Positions 54,979 to 63,915 of a DNA stretch of 64,000 nt are shown piece by piece. This stretch comes from Chitinibacter sp. GC72 (GTDB lineage: Bacteria > Pseudomonadota > Gammaproteobacteria > Burkholderiales > Chitinibacteraceae). A program made the translations under genes and the position numbers. The notes beneath the pieces were generated by a model. The model saw nothing but the letters and a program-made list of their open reading frames with translations. It was not told where the DNA came from and made no database searches. How positions within the stretch are numbered: position 1 is the first letter of the stretch; each line of letters opens with the position of its first letter. The DNA is taken from assembly GCF_009760905.1 (NCBI RefSeq), contig NZ_VIRW01000003.1:124001-188000 (forward strand), in the 5' to 3' direction.

Positions 54979-55839
54979 ATGTTCGTAATTATTGGCTACA
55001 TTTTCATGTGCGCTTGTATTTTGGGTGCATATGCCGCGCACGGCGGTAATTTGAAGATTTTATGGCAACCGCTTGAGCTTGTGATTATTTTCGGCGGCGC
55101 TATCGGCGGCATGATTGCCGCGCAGGGCGGCAAGGGCATGAAGGCTTTTTTGAAAGCCATTCCACCGATTTTTAAAGGCTCACCCTATGGTAAGCCCTTC
55201 TACATGGACTTATTTGCCTGCCTTTTCGAGCTGCTGGCCAAGGTTCGTAAGGAAGGCTTGATGTCGATTGAGGGCGATGTTGAAGATCCTCATGCTAGTC
55301 CGATTTTCTCCAAATATCCCAAAATTTCCCACGATCATCACGTCACAGAATTTATCTGCGACTATTTGCGCCTGATGGTGGGGGGTAATTTAAACGCGTT
55401 TGAGATCGAAAACCTGATGGATGTCGAGATTGATGCCCATCACCATGAAGCAGAGGCACCGGCATCGGCCATGACCAAACTGGCGGATGGTCTACCTGCA
55501 TTCGGTATTGTTGCTGCTGTTATGGGGGTGGTGAATGTGATGGGTTCACTTCATCTGCCACCGACAGAATTAGGTAAATTGATTGGTGCCGCCTTGGTAG
55601 GTACATTTTTGGGTATCTGGCTTGCCTATGGGTTCTTTGGTCCTTTGGCTCAGGTCATGGAAACGAAAAATGCAGAAATGCATCAAGTGCTACAAACAAT
55701 CAAAGTGACCTTGCTTGCCAGTCTGAATGGCTATGCGCCGCAAGTGGCTGTCGAATTTGGGCGGAAAGCATTGTCTTCAACCGAGCGGCCATCGTTTAAA
55801 GAGCTGGAAGATTTTGTCAAAAATGCTAAAGGCAAGTAA
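54979..55839 (+). CDS. motA: Flagellar motor stator protein MotA
   Basis: 286 residues, four membrane helices. MFVIIGYIFMCACILGAYAAHGG at the N-terminus, a cytoplasmic loop with RKEGLMSIEGDVEDPHASPIF, and PAFGIVAAVMGVVNVMG, which carries the conserved Pro of helix 3. With MotB it forms the proton channel that turns the flagellum. It begins 105 bases after rnhB, so it probably has its own promoter; no sigma-28 consensus was clear in that gap. Confidence 0.96.
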   Translation: MFVIIGYIFMCACILGAYAAHGGNLKILWQPLELVIIFGGAIGGMIAAQGGKGMKAFLKAIPPIFKGSPYGKPFYMDLFACLFELLAKVRKEGLMSIEGDVEDPHASPIFSKYPKISHDHHVTEFICDYLRLMVGGNLNAFEIENLMDVEIDAHHHEAEAPASAMTKLADGLPAFGIVAAVMGVVNVMGSLHLPPTELGKLIGAALVGTFLGIWLAYGFFGPLAQVMETKNAEMHQVLQTIKVTLLASLNGYAPQVAVEFGRKALSSTERPSFKELEDFVKNAKGK

Positions 55840-55876
55840 GTAAGCCAATCAACATTACCTGCATGATGGATGAATA

Positions 55877-56770
55877 ATGAGCGACGATTCCCAGCGCCCC
55901 ATAGTTGTTAAAAAAATCAAGAAAGGTGGGCATGGTCACCATGGTGGTGCATGGAAGATTGCCTATGCCGATTTTGTAACGGCAATGATGGCCTTTTTTC
56001 TATTGATGTGGCTGCTGGGCTCGGTGTCGAAAGGCAATTTAAAAGGCGTTTCCGATTATTTTTCCAATCCGGTCAAAATTGCCAATGCAGGTGGTTCTGG
56101 CGCGGGTGAGTCCGATACGGTTATTCAGGGTGGTGGCAATGATTTGACGAAAGAGTCTGGTCAAGTCAAAAAAGGTGATCCGCCAACGCAGACAGAAGCC
56201 GCCAAAGACAAGCGACGCCTTTCGGCGCTCAAGCAGAAGTTTGAGGCCTTGATGGATAATAAAATCAAGGAAAACTCAACGCTGGCCAAATATAAAAATC
56301 AGCTCAAGCTGGATATGGTCGCTGAAGGGCTGCGAATCCAGATCGTTGATGAACAGAATCGCCCGATGTTCAAATCGGGCAGCTCCGAGCTGGAAGACTT
56401 CGCGCATGGTATTTTGCAAGAAATCGCCCAGCTGCTCAATGAAGTGCCTAACGCCGTTTCGCTCTCTGGACATACCGACAGTAGCAAGTTTGCTGGCGGA
56501 GCTGCGGGATTTACCAACTGGGAGCTATCGTCTGAGCGAGCCAATTCATCGCGGCGCGAGTTGATTCTAGGTGGGCTGGATCCGGGCAAGATATTGCGGG
56601 TCAACGGTTTTGGCGATGTCATTCCGCTTGATAAAGACAATATCTATAACCCGATTAATCGCCGAATCAGCATTGTAGTGCTCAATAAAGAAGCTGAAAC
56701 CGATATACGCGAGCAGGCGGGCGAGCAAGAAGCCCAGCCTGTTGATCCTGCGCCTGCGCCAGCCGAATAA
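55877..56770 (+). CDS. motB: Flagellar motor stator protein MotB
   Basis: 297 residues. WKIAYADFVTAMMAFFLLMWLLGSV contains Asp32, the proton-binding residue. The OmpA-like peptidoglycan-binding domain shows SLSGHTDSSKF, then SSERANSSRRELILGG and NRRISIVVLNK. A short Pro-rich acidic tail ends it. It anchors MotA to the cell wall. Follows motA by 37 bases. Confidence 0.96.
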   Translation: MSDDSQRPIVVKKIKKGGHGHHGGAWKIAYADFVTAMMAFFLLMWLLGSVSKGNLKGVSDYFSNPVKIANAGGSGAGESDTVIQGGGNDLTKESGQVKKGDPPTQTEAAKDKRRLSALKQKFEALMDNKIKENSTLAKYKNQLKLDMVAEGLRIQIVDEQNRPMFKSGSSELEDFAHGILQEIAQLLNEVPNAVSLSGHTDSSKFAGGAAGFTNWELSSERANSSRRELILGGLDPGKILRVNGFGDVIPLDKDNIYNPINRRISIVVLNKEAETDIREQAGEQEAQPVDPAPAPAE

Positions 56771-56797
56771 GTGCGCCAACCGAATAAGTGCAGTCCC

Positions 56798-57517
56798 ATG
56801 TTTGCCAAGCCTGCCCGTTTGTTCTTGCTGATTCAAGCCCTTGCTGTCACCCCTTTGTTGGCGGGGCTATATTTTCAATGGCCTTTACCAATTGCAATTG
56901 GCCTGGCAGCAGTAGCTGCTTTTACGCTGGCGCGTGTTTGGCATGAGGAAGTCTGGTGGTCATGGATTCATCTGGCTTTTTTACCTGCTGTATTTCTCAC
57001 CACGCAATTGCAGATTGATAGTTACTGGTTTTTGCTTGCTTTTGTTTTGACCTGGCTGATTTTTGGCCGGATTTCAGCGTCCAGAGTGCCCTTGTTTTTA
57101 TCCGAGCAGCAAGCTTTGGAAGCTCTGGCGAAAACTATCAAACCCAGGCAGCGCTTTCTCGATGTAGGAGCAGGGACTGGGCGGGTGCTGGCTTATCTGG
57201 CGCAGCATAGGTCGGATTTGCAATTATCCGGCGTCGAGATGGCGTTGCTGCCCTGGCTGATGGGGCGCTGCACGCTGGATTCGCACATTGGCTGGTTGCG
57301 TGCCGATTACCAGACACTCGATTTTGCTGACTACGATTGCATTTACGCCTACCTCTCGCCTGCGGCGATGCCGGATTTATGGCGCAAAGCCAGAGCCGAA
57401 ATGAAAGAAGGTGCTATTTTGATCAGCAATAGTTTTGCGATCGATGAGCAAGAACCCACACAAACCCTACCATTGCACGACTGGAAAAACGGGAAGTTAC
57501 TGATATGGCAGATGTAG
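56798..57517 (+). CDS. Membrane-anchored class I SAM-dependent methyltransferase-like protein
   Basis: 239 residues from ATG 56798 (a GTG nine codons earlier, abutting motB, is possible). The first 100 residues hold three to four hydrophobic helices. RFLDVGAGTGRVLAYLA is SAM motif I and GVEMALLP the acidic loop after it, then YDCIYAYLSPAAMP in place of motif II. This layout (membrane part then small MTase) is seen in an uncharacterised proteobacterial family; the substrate is unknown. Overlaps the HDOD gene by 13 bases. Confidence 0.75.
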   Translation: MFAKPARLFLLIQALAVTPLLAGLYFQWPLPIAIGLAAVAAFTLARVWHEEVWWSWIHLAFLPAVFLTTQLQIDSYWFLLAFVLTWLIFGRISASRVPLFLSEQQALEALAKTIKPRQRFLDVGAGTGRVLAYLAQHRSDLQLSGVEMALLPWLMGRCTLDSHIGWLRADYQTLDFADYDCIYAYLSPAAMPDLWRKARAEMKEGAILISNSFAIDEQEPTQTLPLHDWKNGKLLIWQM

Positions 57518-58887
57518 CCACCGGATATCAAGCCTGGCTGAACAAGCCCTTGCCGATTTTGCAGGCCTCGCGCAACCAGATCATCAATATGGTGCGCCGT
57601 GCAGACAAGATCAAGCCGGCAGAAATCGCTGAGGTGGTGTTGCAAGACCCTTTGCTGGCTGCCCAGTTGCTGCGCACGGTCAATCACCGCAATAAAACGG
57701 CATTAACCGCCGATATTGCGGCGATTGAAAGCGCTATTTTGCTCATTGGTGTTGTCCCGTTTCTGGATCGCTTTGCGAGGCATGCCACGGTGGAGAGTGT
57801 CATGCTGCCCGCGTTGCAGCAGGAATATTCGCAACTATTGAAGTGGGTTTTTCAAGCCCGGGTTCAGCGCAAGCTGGCGCATGAATTGGCCACCCAGCGC
57901 TATGACTCCAAAGTGGATGTGGTGCAGATTGCGGCCTTACTCCAGCCCTTGCAGCAGATTTTGCCCATATTGGCGCGCGCGCCAGCCATCGGGATTGCTG
58001 ATGCGAGTGTTAATGTCAGCCAGCTCTTGCAGGCGTGGCAGTATCCGGTGGCGGTGACCGATTTGCTTGGCATCATGGCCGAGCCGACGCCACGCTACGC
58101 TTTGCATAAAGCATTGCTCGCCGCGGTCGAGCTGCTTGAACAGGGCTGGTGGCAGCCGCAATTACAAAGCCATTTGCAGACTATGGCGCTGATTCTGGGG
58201 CAGGAAGTCGGCGATGTCTGGCGCACCTTGACCAAATATTTACTACGCCTCACCCGGCAGCTGGGCGAGCAGGGGCCTTTTTTCAGCCCTGCGCGCTGGC
58301 TGGTGATGCAGCCTGGTGACTGGCCGGTTCCGGTGGTCAAAAAAGCAGCTTCTGCGGTGGCCGAGCCGGAAAAAGTGGAAAAAGACGTCCTGGTTGAAAG
58401 AATGCAGGCGCTGCATCTGGCTGGTATTCAGGGCGCACCAACCAATCAGGTGATGTCGCTGAGCATCAAGGCCATTGCCGACGGGCTGGGCATGCAGCGT
58501 ATTGTCTTCGCCCTGTTTATGGCCGGTGAAAATACCTTGCGCTCACGCTATGTGCAAGGCAGCGATACCGATGCGCTGCGCAAGATGGTGATTTCGCTGC
58601 AGGAGATGCACCTCTTTACCCGCTTGCTGCAAAAGCCCAGCAGCATCTGGCTTAACGCAGGTAATGCCGCGCAATACCGGCCACTCTTACCCAGCGAGTT
58701 TCGCGAGCAGGTATTGGCCGACGGTTTTTGCGCGATGTCGATTTTTGTCGCCGACAAGCCGCTGGGCATTCTGTACGCCGATCCGGGCAGCACAGGCCAG
58801 GTGTCCGACTATCAATATCAGCATTTCAAGCAAATCAGCACCCTCACCAGCCGCGCTTTGGCGCATAATGCCCGCCATCATAAATAA
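57505..58887 (+). CDS. HDOD-domain protein with C-terminal GAF-like region
   Basis: 460 residues. PLPILQASRNQIINMVRRADKIKPAEIAEVVLQDPLLAAQLLRTVNH is the start of an HDOD domain (HD-related output, usually without phosphodiesterase residues), continuing to about 270. The last 160 residues (MQALHLAGIQGAPTNQVMSLSIKAIADGLGMQRIVFALFM, then ILYADPGS) look like a GAF domain. Such proteins act in motility or stress signalling in other proteobacteria; the location behind motAB agrees but does not prove this. Starts inside the preceding methyltransferase gene. Confidence 0.82.
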   Translation: MADVATGYQAWLNKPLPILQASRNQIINMVRRADKIKPAEIAEVVLQDPLLAAQLLRTVNHRNKTALTADIAAIESAILLIGVVPFLDRFARHATVESVMLPALQQEYSQLLKWVFQARVQRKLAHELATQRYDSKVDVVQIAALLQPLQQILPILARAPAIGIADASVNVSQLLQAWQYPVAVTDLLGIMAEPTPRYALHKALLAAVELLEQGWWQPQLQSHLQTMALILGQEVGDVWRTLTKYLLRLTRQLGEQGPFFSPARWLVMQPGDWPVPVVKKAASAVAEPEKVEKDVLVERMQALHLAGIQGAPTNQVMSLSIKAIADGLGMQRIVFALFMAGENTLRSRYVQGSDTDALRKMVISLQEMHLFTRLLQKPSSIWLNAGNAAQYRPLLPSEFREQVLADGFCAMSIFVADKPLGILYADPGSTGQVSDYQYQHFKQISTLTSRALAHNARHHK

Positions 58888-58995
58888 GCCTGCCCGGCTC
58901 CAGGTTCGTACGTCGTGCCAACGCACTTTCAACACTGAGCGCAGGAGCAATTGGGGTAGGTTTTTTGCACATCGGTTTACCGCACATCGGGCATT

Positions 58996-59778
58996 ATGGA
59001 AACAATCACTTCTTTGCAAAATCCTCAATACAAGCTCGCGCTGAAACTCAGCCAGTCTCGGCGCGAGCGCAGCAAATCCGGGCTGACCCTGCTCGATGGC
59101 GCGCATTTACTAGCGGCCTGGCTTGACGCCGGGCAGGCCCTGCAAACGGTGTTTGTGACTGCTGCTGGCGCGCAAAAGCCAGAAATCGCCACGCTGCTAG
59201 CGCGCTGTGAGTCTCAAGGCATGAAATGTCTTATGCTGGCCGATGCGCTGTTTGAATCATTAAGCGAATTGCCCAGCCACAGCGGCATTCTGGCGCTGGT
59301 GGCCATTCCCGCGCCGCAAGTGCCACGGCACGATGGCCTGTGCCTCTTGCTCGACGGGGTGCAGGACCCCGGCAATGTCGGTGCCATTTTGCGTACTGCC
59401 CATGCCGCAGGCGTCGATCAGGTGTGGTTATCGGCCGCTTGCGCCGACATCTGGTCGCCCAAGGTTCTGCGCGCGGGCATGGGGGCGCAGGTGGTTTTGC
59501 CCTGCATTGAAAACGTCGATTTGCCCGCGCTGGCGCAGCAATTTTGCGGCAAGATTGCGGCCAGTCTGCTCGATGAGGCGGCGCAGGATTTATACGTAAG
59601 CGATTTGCGGGGTGATCTGGCTCTGGTGATGGGCTCGGAAGGCCTCGGGGTTTCAGCACAGATGGCACAACTGGCCGACACCAAAATCCTGATTCCGATG
59701 CAGGCGGGGATCGAATCGCTCAATGTGGGCCACGCCGCAGCGATCTGTCTTTATGAAATTGTTCGCCAACGGCGCTAA
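58996..59778 (+). CDS. TrmH/SpoU-family RNA 2'-O-methyltransferase
   Basis: 260 residues. An N-terminal substrate-binding part (ITSLQNPQYKLALKLSQSRRERSKSGLTLLDGAHLL) precedes the SPOUT knot: LLLDGVQDPGNVGAILRTAHAAG (motif 1), LALVMGSEGLGVS (motif 2) and ILIPMQAGIESLNVGHAAAICLYE (motif 3). It methylates ribose in rRNA or tRNA; the exact nucleotide cannot be inferred. In Neisseriales this gene often follows rnhB directly; here motAB and two other genes lie between. Confidence 0.93.
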   Translation: METITSLQNPQYKLALKLSQSRRERSKSGLTLLDGAHLLAAWLDAGQALQTVFVTAAGAQKPEIATLLARCESQGMKCLMLADALFESLSELPSHSGILALVAIPAPQVPRHDGLCLLLDGVQDPGNVGAILRTAHAAGVDQVWLSAACADIWSPKVLRAGMGAQVVLPCIENVDLPALAQQFCGKIAASLLDEAAQDLYVSDLRGDLALVMGSEGLGVSAQMAQLADTKILIPMQAGIESLNVGHAAAICLYEIVRQRR

Positions 59779-59815
59779 TATTGTAGTGGTGGGGTATATG
59801 CTTGCAGGATAATCA

Positions 59816-60271
59816 TTAATTGCGCTCTGTGGCAATACTTTGCTGGGTATCGTGCAGCGATGGGTTGGCAAGCGTCTTCATATTGCTGCGAGCATGGCGC
59901 TCGCCAAACAGCCGCACGCAGGCATACACCCAATAGGCCAGCAGCACATTCATTCCGTCAGCCCGGCACGCCTGCAGTAGCAATTGATCGGCAGAGCGGC
60001 GAAAGCGCTGGCGATCCAGGTGGCCCTCGCGCATCAGCTGATACAGCGCGTCGTGTAGTAATGAAGCCCGCATAATGCTGGGTAGGTCGGGCATAGGCCC
60101 GCTCGCCCCGTCCCAGGCGTAGCGCTCGGCCAGACGCAGTCTGCCATCGCGACTAAGGCTAATAAAAGGCGATTCAACCGGCTGCGGCAACTGCCAGCCA
60201 AGCTCAAATTCGCAAGACTTCGCCAGGGTGTAGCGATAGTGGCGGCGCGGCTGGTAATAAATCGCGGTCAT
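59816..60271 (-). CDS. DUF1353-family protein
   Basis: 151 residues. RLAERYAWDGASGPMPDLPSIMRASLLHDALYQLM contains the family pattern WDGAS/T-x-P and HDALY. DUF1353 is common in phages and mobile regions, and has no established function; a His-Asp pair might bind metal. It follows the SLATT-like gene by 6 bases on the minus strand, forming a two-gene unit. Basic, non-membrane. Confidence 0.75.
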   Translation of the reverse strand: MTAIYYQPRRHYRYTLAKSCEFELGWQLPQPVESPFISLSRDGRLRLAERYAWDGASGPMPDLPSIMRASLLHDALYQLMREGHLDRQRFRRSADQLLLQACRADGMNVLLAYWVYACVRLFGERHARSNMKTLANPSLHDTQQSIATERN

Positions 60272-60277
60272 TCTGAA

Positions 60278-60760
60278 TTACGCTGCATTGCGTTCGGCAA
60301 TCGCTTCATGCCAGTAGTTGATATTGCTCTCGGTAATGGCCTGATAATCATTGATTAGGCTTTGCAATGCGTCCTCTTCAATGCGCTGTAGATCAGCCGA
60401 CAGATACACCAGCCGATCATGCAATCCCTTGAGCCGCAAGTGAATCGCATTATTGCGCATCCAATATTCTTCAATATTCAAAAAGCTGGCAATCCCGCCC
60501 AGCAAAGTCATGATCGCGCCCAGTACTAGCGCAATATTTTTGGCATACGGCAGCAAAACGGCCACATCCAGCCCCAGCACCACCGTGGATGCTGCCGCCA
60601 GTGCCAGCATGGAAAACTTCAGCACATAGGTCGTGCGCTTAAGACGCCGGCTTTTTCGCTCCGAATAACTCTGGTGCTTGAGTATTTTCGACAATAAAAA
60701 TCGCACCCGCATATCGGGGTGCTGTTGCTGAATATTCAGAGTAATGTCGCGATCCATCAT
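60278..60760 (-). CDS. SLATT-like two-transmembrane-helix protein
   Basis: 160 residues. A basic N-terminal helical segment (HQSYSERKSRRLKRTTYV) is followed by two membrane helices, KFSMLALAAASTVVLGLDVAV and NIALVLGAIMTLLGGIASFL (about 48-92), then a charged helical tail with EYWMRNNAIHLRLKGLHDRLVYLSADLQRIEE. This matches the SLATT plan (2TM plus helical C-terminus), a family proposed by genome context to be pore-forming effectors in nucleotide-signalled conflict systems. No nucleotide cyclase is next to it. ATG tandem at start. Confidence 0.65.
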   Translation of the reverse strand: MMDRDITLNIQQQHPDMRVRFLLSKILKHQSYSERKSRRLKRTTYVLKFSMLALAAASTVVLGLDVAVLLPYAKNIALVLGAIMTLLGGIASFLNIEEYWMRNNAIHLRLKGLHDRLVYLSADLQRIEEDALQSLINDYQAITESNINYWHEAIAERNAA

Positions 60761-60922
60761 CGTTCAGATATATGGGAAAACCGCATCATACCAGCCTGCT
60801 AGGGGTGAGGATGGTTACGCGCTGATGTCGTCTTATGTGCGCAACTTGTCAGAAACTGTGGGGCGCCTAGCACTGCATTGGCGCCGCGAATCAGCCGCCC
60901 TTGCAGTGCGTGTTGTTGGTCG

Positions 60923-61948
60923 TTACTGGTAACTTAACTCGCCCGCCTTACCCCAGAACACCCGGTACGAATAAATCGTGTAGCCGATGATGGTGGGGAG
61001 TACCAGTGCTGCGCCGAAGAACATAATCAGCAGTGCCTCGGTGCTGCTGGCGGCTTGCCAGATGGTGAGCTGGTCAATCACCAGATGTGGGAAGATGCTG
61101 TACACCAAGCCAAAGAACGACAGCAGCACAATCCCTACCGTGGCGGCGAAGGGAATCCAGCAGAAATTATCATTGCCATTGCGCTGACGTTGCGCAAGTT
61201 TGGGTAGCGAATAGGCGATCACGCCAAATAGCGCGGCGCTCATGATCGGCACGGGCGCGAGCAGGAAAACATTGGGCAGCGAAAACCACAAATCAAATAC
61301 GCGTGGGCTGACCCAAGGCGTTGCAATGGACACCAGCACCGCCGCCAAAGCGGCAAACCACACGCTGCGTTGCGCCCATACGACTGCGCGTTGTTGCAAT
61401 GCGCCGGTCGATTTCATGATCAGCCAGCTCGCGCCAATCAGCGCGTACGCAGCGGCCAGACTCGCGCCGACCAAGAGCGCAAAGCCCCACGCGCCCCAGC
61501 CGGGGGCAAAGCCGGTGAGATAACGCCCCAGCATCACGCCTTGGGAAACCGTGGCCAGCAGCGAGCCGACGAAGAACAGTCGATTCCACAGTGGTTGATG
61601 ATGCGCTTGCGCTTTAACGCGAAAATCAAACGCCACACCGCGCAAAATCAGCCCGAGCAGCATCAGCGCCACCGGCAGATACAGCGCCGTGAGAATCACG
61701 CCATGCGCCAGCGGAAAAGCCACCAGCAGCAGGCCCACGCCGAGCACCAGCCAGGTTTCATTGGCATCCCAGAAGGGGCCAATGGCGGCAATCATTTTGT
61801 CTTTCTCGTGGGTATTGCTCTCAAGCTCAAGCAGAATGCCTACGCCAAGGTCATACCCATCGAGAATGACATAGGCGAACATCGAAATCACCATCAATGC
61901 GGCAAAAATCACGGGTAGCCAGTGGGCCAGATCAATCGTTGTCAGCAT
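60923..61948 (-). CDS. cydB: Cytochrome bd-type (cyanide-insensitive) ubiquinol oxidase subunit II
   Basis: 341 residues, about eight to nine membrane helices. VILDGYDLGVGILLELE is the conserved CydB N-terminal motif, with FWDANETWLVLGVGLLLVAFP and RGVAFDFRVK also present. It is the structural partner of CydA in the inner membrane; together they reduce O2 with quinol. Starts two bases after cydA. No CydX-like small frame was recognised downstream, which agrees with the CIO subtype. Confidence 0.95.
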   Translation of the reverse strand: MLTTIDLAHWLPVIFAALMVISMFAYVILDGYDLGVGILLELESNTHEKDKMIAAIGPFWDANETWLVLGVGLLLVAFPLAHGVILTALYLPVALMLLGLILRGVAFDFRVKAQAHHQPLWNRLFFVGSLLATVSQGVMLGRYLTGFAPGWGAWGFALLVGASLAAAYALIGASWLIMKSTGALQQRAVVWAQRSVWFAALAAVLVSIATPWVSPRVFDLWFSLPNVFLLAPVPIMSAALFGVIAYSLPKLAQRQRNGNDNFCWIPFAATVGIVLLSFFGLVYSIFPHLVIDQLTIWQAASSTEALLIMFFGAALVLPTIIGYTIYSYRVFWGKAGELSYQ

Positions 61949-61950
61949 GA

Positions 61951-63282
61951 TTAGTGCTCCCCAGCTGGCTGACCAGCTTTTTTGGCTAGATAAAAGACGA
62001 CCGAGATATAGGACGCCAGCAAGAACACATACAGCGCCAGATACATCAGCAAGGTGCTCAGCACCATGCCGCTAGGCACACTGGAAATCGCATCGGCGGT
62101 TTTCAGTACACCTTGCACCAGCCACGGCTGGCGGCCAATTTCGGTGACGTACCAGCCTGCCACGGTGGCAATCCAGCCGCTAAAGGTCATGCCGATCAGC
62201 AGCTTGCTCACCAGCGGCTGTGGTTCGCCATTGCGACGTATCTGCCACGCGGCCAGCCAGCTCGCCAGTAGCATCAACATACCCACCCCCACCATCACGC
62301 GGAAAGCCCAGAATACTTTGGCAACGGGAGGGTGCTCGGCAAACTCGTTCAGGCCTTTGATTTCACCGTCCAGCTCATGAGTCAGAATCAGGCTGGCCAC
62401 TTTGGGAATGCCGATGGCGTAATCATTGCTGCGTGTTTCGCTATTGGGCAGCGCAAACAGCAGCAGCGGCGCGCCACGTTCGGTGTGCCACACGCCTTCA
62501 ATGGCCGCCAGTTTGGCCGGCTGATGCTGCATGGTGTTCAGACCATGCATATCGCCAACTAAGATTTGCAGCGGAATCAGCGCCGCAGCCAGAAAAACAC
62601 CGGTTTTCAGCGCCGCCTGCACGGCGGCCTGGCGCTGGCCTTTGAGCCATTGAAATGCCGACACACCGGCAATCAGAAACGCCACGGTCAGGCCAGAGGC
62701 GAGCAGCATATGCGTGAGGCGATACGGCATCGACGGGTTGAAAATCACCGCCAGCCAGCTGGTAACATGTGCCTGGCCATTGATCATTTCAAAGCCGGTT
62801 GGCGTTTGCATCCAGGAGTTGAGCACAATAATCCAGAATGCCGACAGCGTCGTGCCGCCCGCTACCAGCACCGTAGCCAATGTATGCATCCGGTTGCTCA
62901 CCTTTTTCTGGCCGAACAACATAATGCCCAGGAAAGTGGCCTCAAGGAAAAACGCGGTCAGCACTTCATAGGCCAACAGTGGCCCGGCAATATTGCCCAC
63001 CGTTTTCATATAGCCGGGCCAGTTGGTGCCAAACTGAAAACTCATCGTGATGCCGCTGACCACGCCCAGCGCAAAGGTCAGCGCAAAGATTTTCACCCAG
63101 AAGCCATATGCCGCCAGCCATTTTTCGTCACCCGTGGCGTTAAAGCGCAGCTTGAAAAACAGCAGCACCCAACCCATGGCAATGCTGATGGTCGGGAATA
63201 AAATATGGAAGGTGATATTGGCGGCAAACTGGATGCGCGCCAGCACCACAGGATCAAGTAGGGTTAAAGCATCGGGCGACAT
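61951..63282 (-). CDS. cydA: Cytochrome bd-type ubiquinol oxidase subunit I (CIO type)
   Basis: 443 residues. ARIQFAANITFHILFPTISIAMGW bears a heme-ligand His near residue 27, GDMHGLNTMQHQPAKLAAIEGVW the second His/quinol region, and GWYVTEIGRQPWLVQGVL the GRQPW motif. The Q-loop is short, as in the cyanide-insensitive (CioA) subfamily. It works at low oxygen or under cyanide/sulfide. It begins two bases after gbsR, so the three genes make an operon. Confidence 0.95.
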   Translation of the reverse strand: MSPDALTLLDPVVLARIQFAANITFHILFPTISIAMGWVLLFFKLRFNATGDEKWLAAYGFWVKIFALTFALGVVSGITMSFQFGTNWPGYMKTVGNIAGPLLAYEVLTAFFLEATFLGIMLFGQKKVSNRMHTLATVLVAGGTTLSAFWIIVLNSWMQTPTGFEMINGQAHVTSWLAVIFNPSMPYRLTHMLLASGLTVAFLIAGVSAFQWLKGQRQAAVQAALKTGVFLAAALIPLQILVGDMHGLNTMQHQPAKLAAIEGVWHTERGAPLLLFALPNSETRSNDYAIGIPKVASLILTHELDGEIKGLNEFAEHPPVAKVFWAFRVMVGVGMLMLLASWLAAWQIRRNGEPQPLVSKLLIGMTFSGWIATVAGWYVTEIGRQPWLVQGVLKTADAISSVPSGMVLSTLLMYLALYVFLLASYISVVFYLAKKAGQPAGEH

Positions 63283-63284
63283 GA

Positions 63285-63869
63285 TTAGTCCTTGCTCTCT
63301 GGGCTGTTACTGGAATCGGTGCCGCCCAGAAAAGCGGGCAGCTTTTGCTTGAGTTCGAGAAATTTCTGCACCTGCGCGCCCAGCTTCATCAGCTTTTGCA
63401 GGGTTTCGACGTCCAGGCGCTGAATATCGCTAAACCAGCTGGTGGTCAAATCGATCAGATCGTGCATTTGCGCCATTCGCGCTTGCGCGTGTTTGTCGGC
63501 GTCGTTGCTTGGCGTTTCCAGCAATGCGCCGCGCAACATGGTCAGCGTGGGGTCGACTTCACGCTTTTTGCGCTCTTCGGCCAGCGTTTGAAAAATCACC
63601 CACACATCGTCGGGCGTTGAATAGTATTCGCGCCGATCACCCGGCAGGTGCTGCAGTTTCACCAGCCGCCACGACACCAGTTCTTTAAGTCCCATCGAAA
63701 TATTCGAGCGCGAAAAGCCCAGCGCCTCGGCCATTTCGTCGGCGTTCAGCGGCTTTTCGCTGACAAATAGCAGCGCATACATCTGGCCGACGGTGCGGTT
63801 AATGCCCCAATGGCTGCCCATTTCGCCAAAGTGCAGCACAAAAGATTGAATGAGTGGTGTGAGGTTCAT
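63285..63869 (-). CDS. GbsR/MarR-family transcriptional regulator
   Basis: 194 residues. MGSHWGINRTVGQMYALLFVSEKPLNADEMAEALGFSRSNISMGLKELVSWRLVKLQHLPGDRREYY is a winged helix-turn-helix of the GbsR group (with the HWGINRTVGQ signature). A helical dimerisation tail follows. It is the first gene of the gbsR-cydAB operon and probably controls it, as MarR-type partners of cioAB are common; the signal is unknown. An FNR/Anr-like box lies upstream. Confidence 0.9.
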   Translation of the reverse strand: MNLTPLIQSFVLHFGEMGSHWGINRTVGQMYALLFVSEKPLNADEMAEALGFSRSNISMGLKELVSWRLVKLQHLPGDRREYYSTPDDVWVIFQTLAEERKKREVDPTLTMLRGALLETPSNDADKHAQARMAQMHDLIDLTTSWFSDIQRLDVETLQKLMKLGAQVQKFLELKQKLPAFLGGTDSSNSPESKD

Positions 63870-63901
63870 GTAGATTTTGAATTTACAGTAATTTGTGAAA
63901 T

Positions 63902-63915
63902 TTGATATGGATCAT
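63902..63915. promoter_or_regulatory. FNR/Anr-like box upstream of gbsR-cydAB
   Basis: TTGAT-ATGG-ATCAT matches TTGATNNNNATCAA at 9 of 10 positions, about 40 bases upstream of the gbsR start. It would place the oxidase operon under an oxygen-sensing regulator. Confidence 0.6.
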
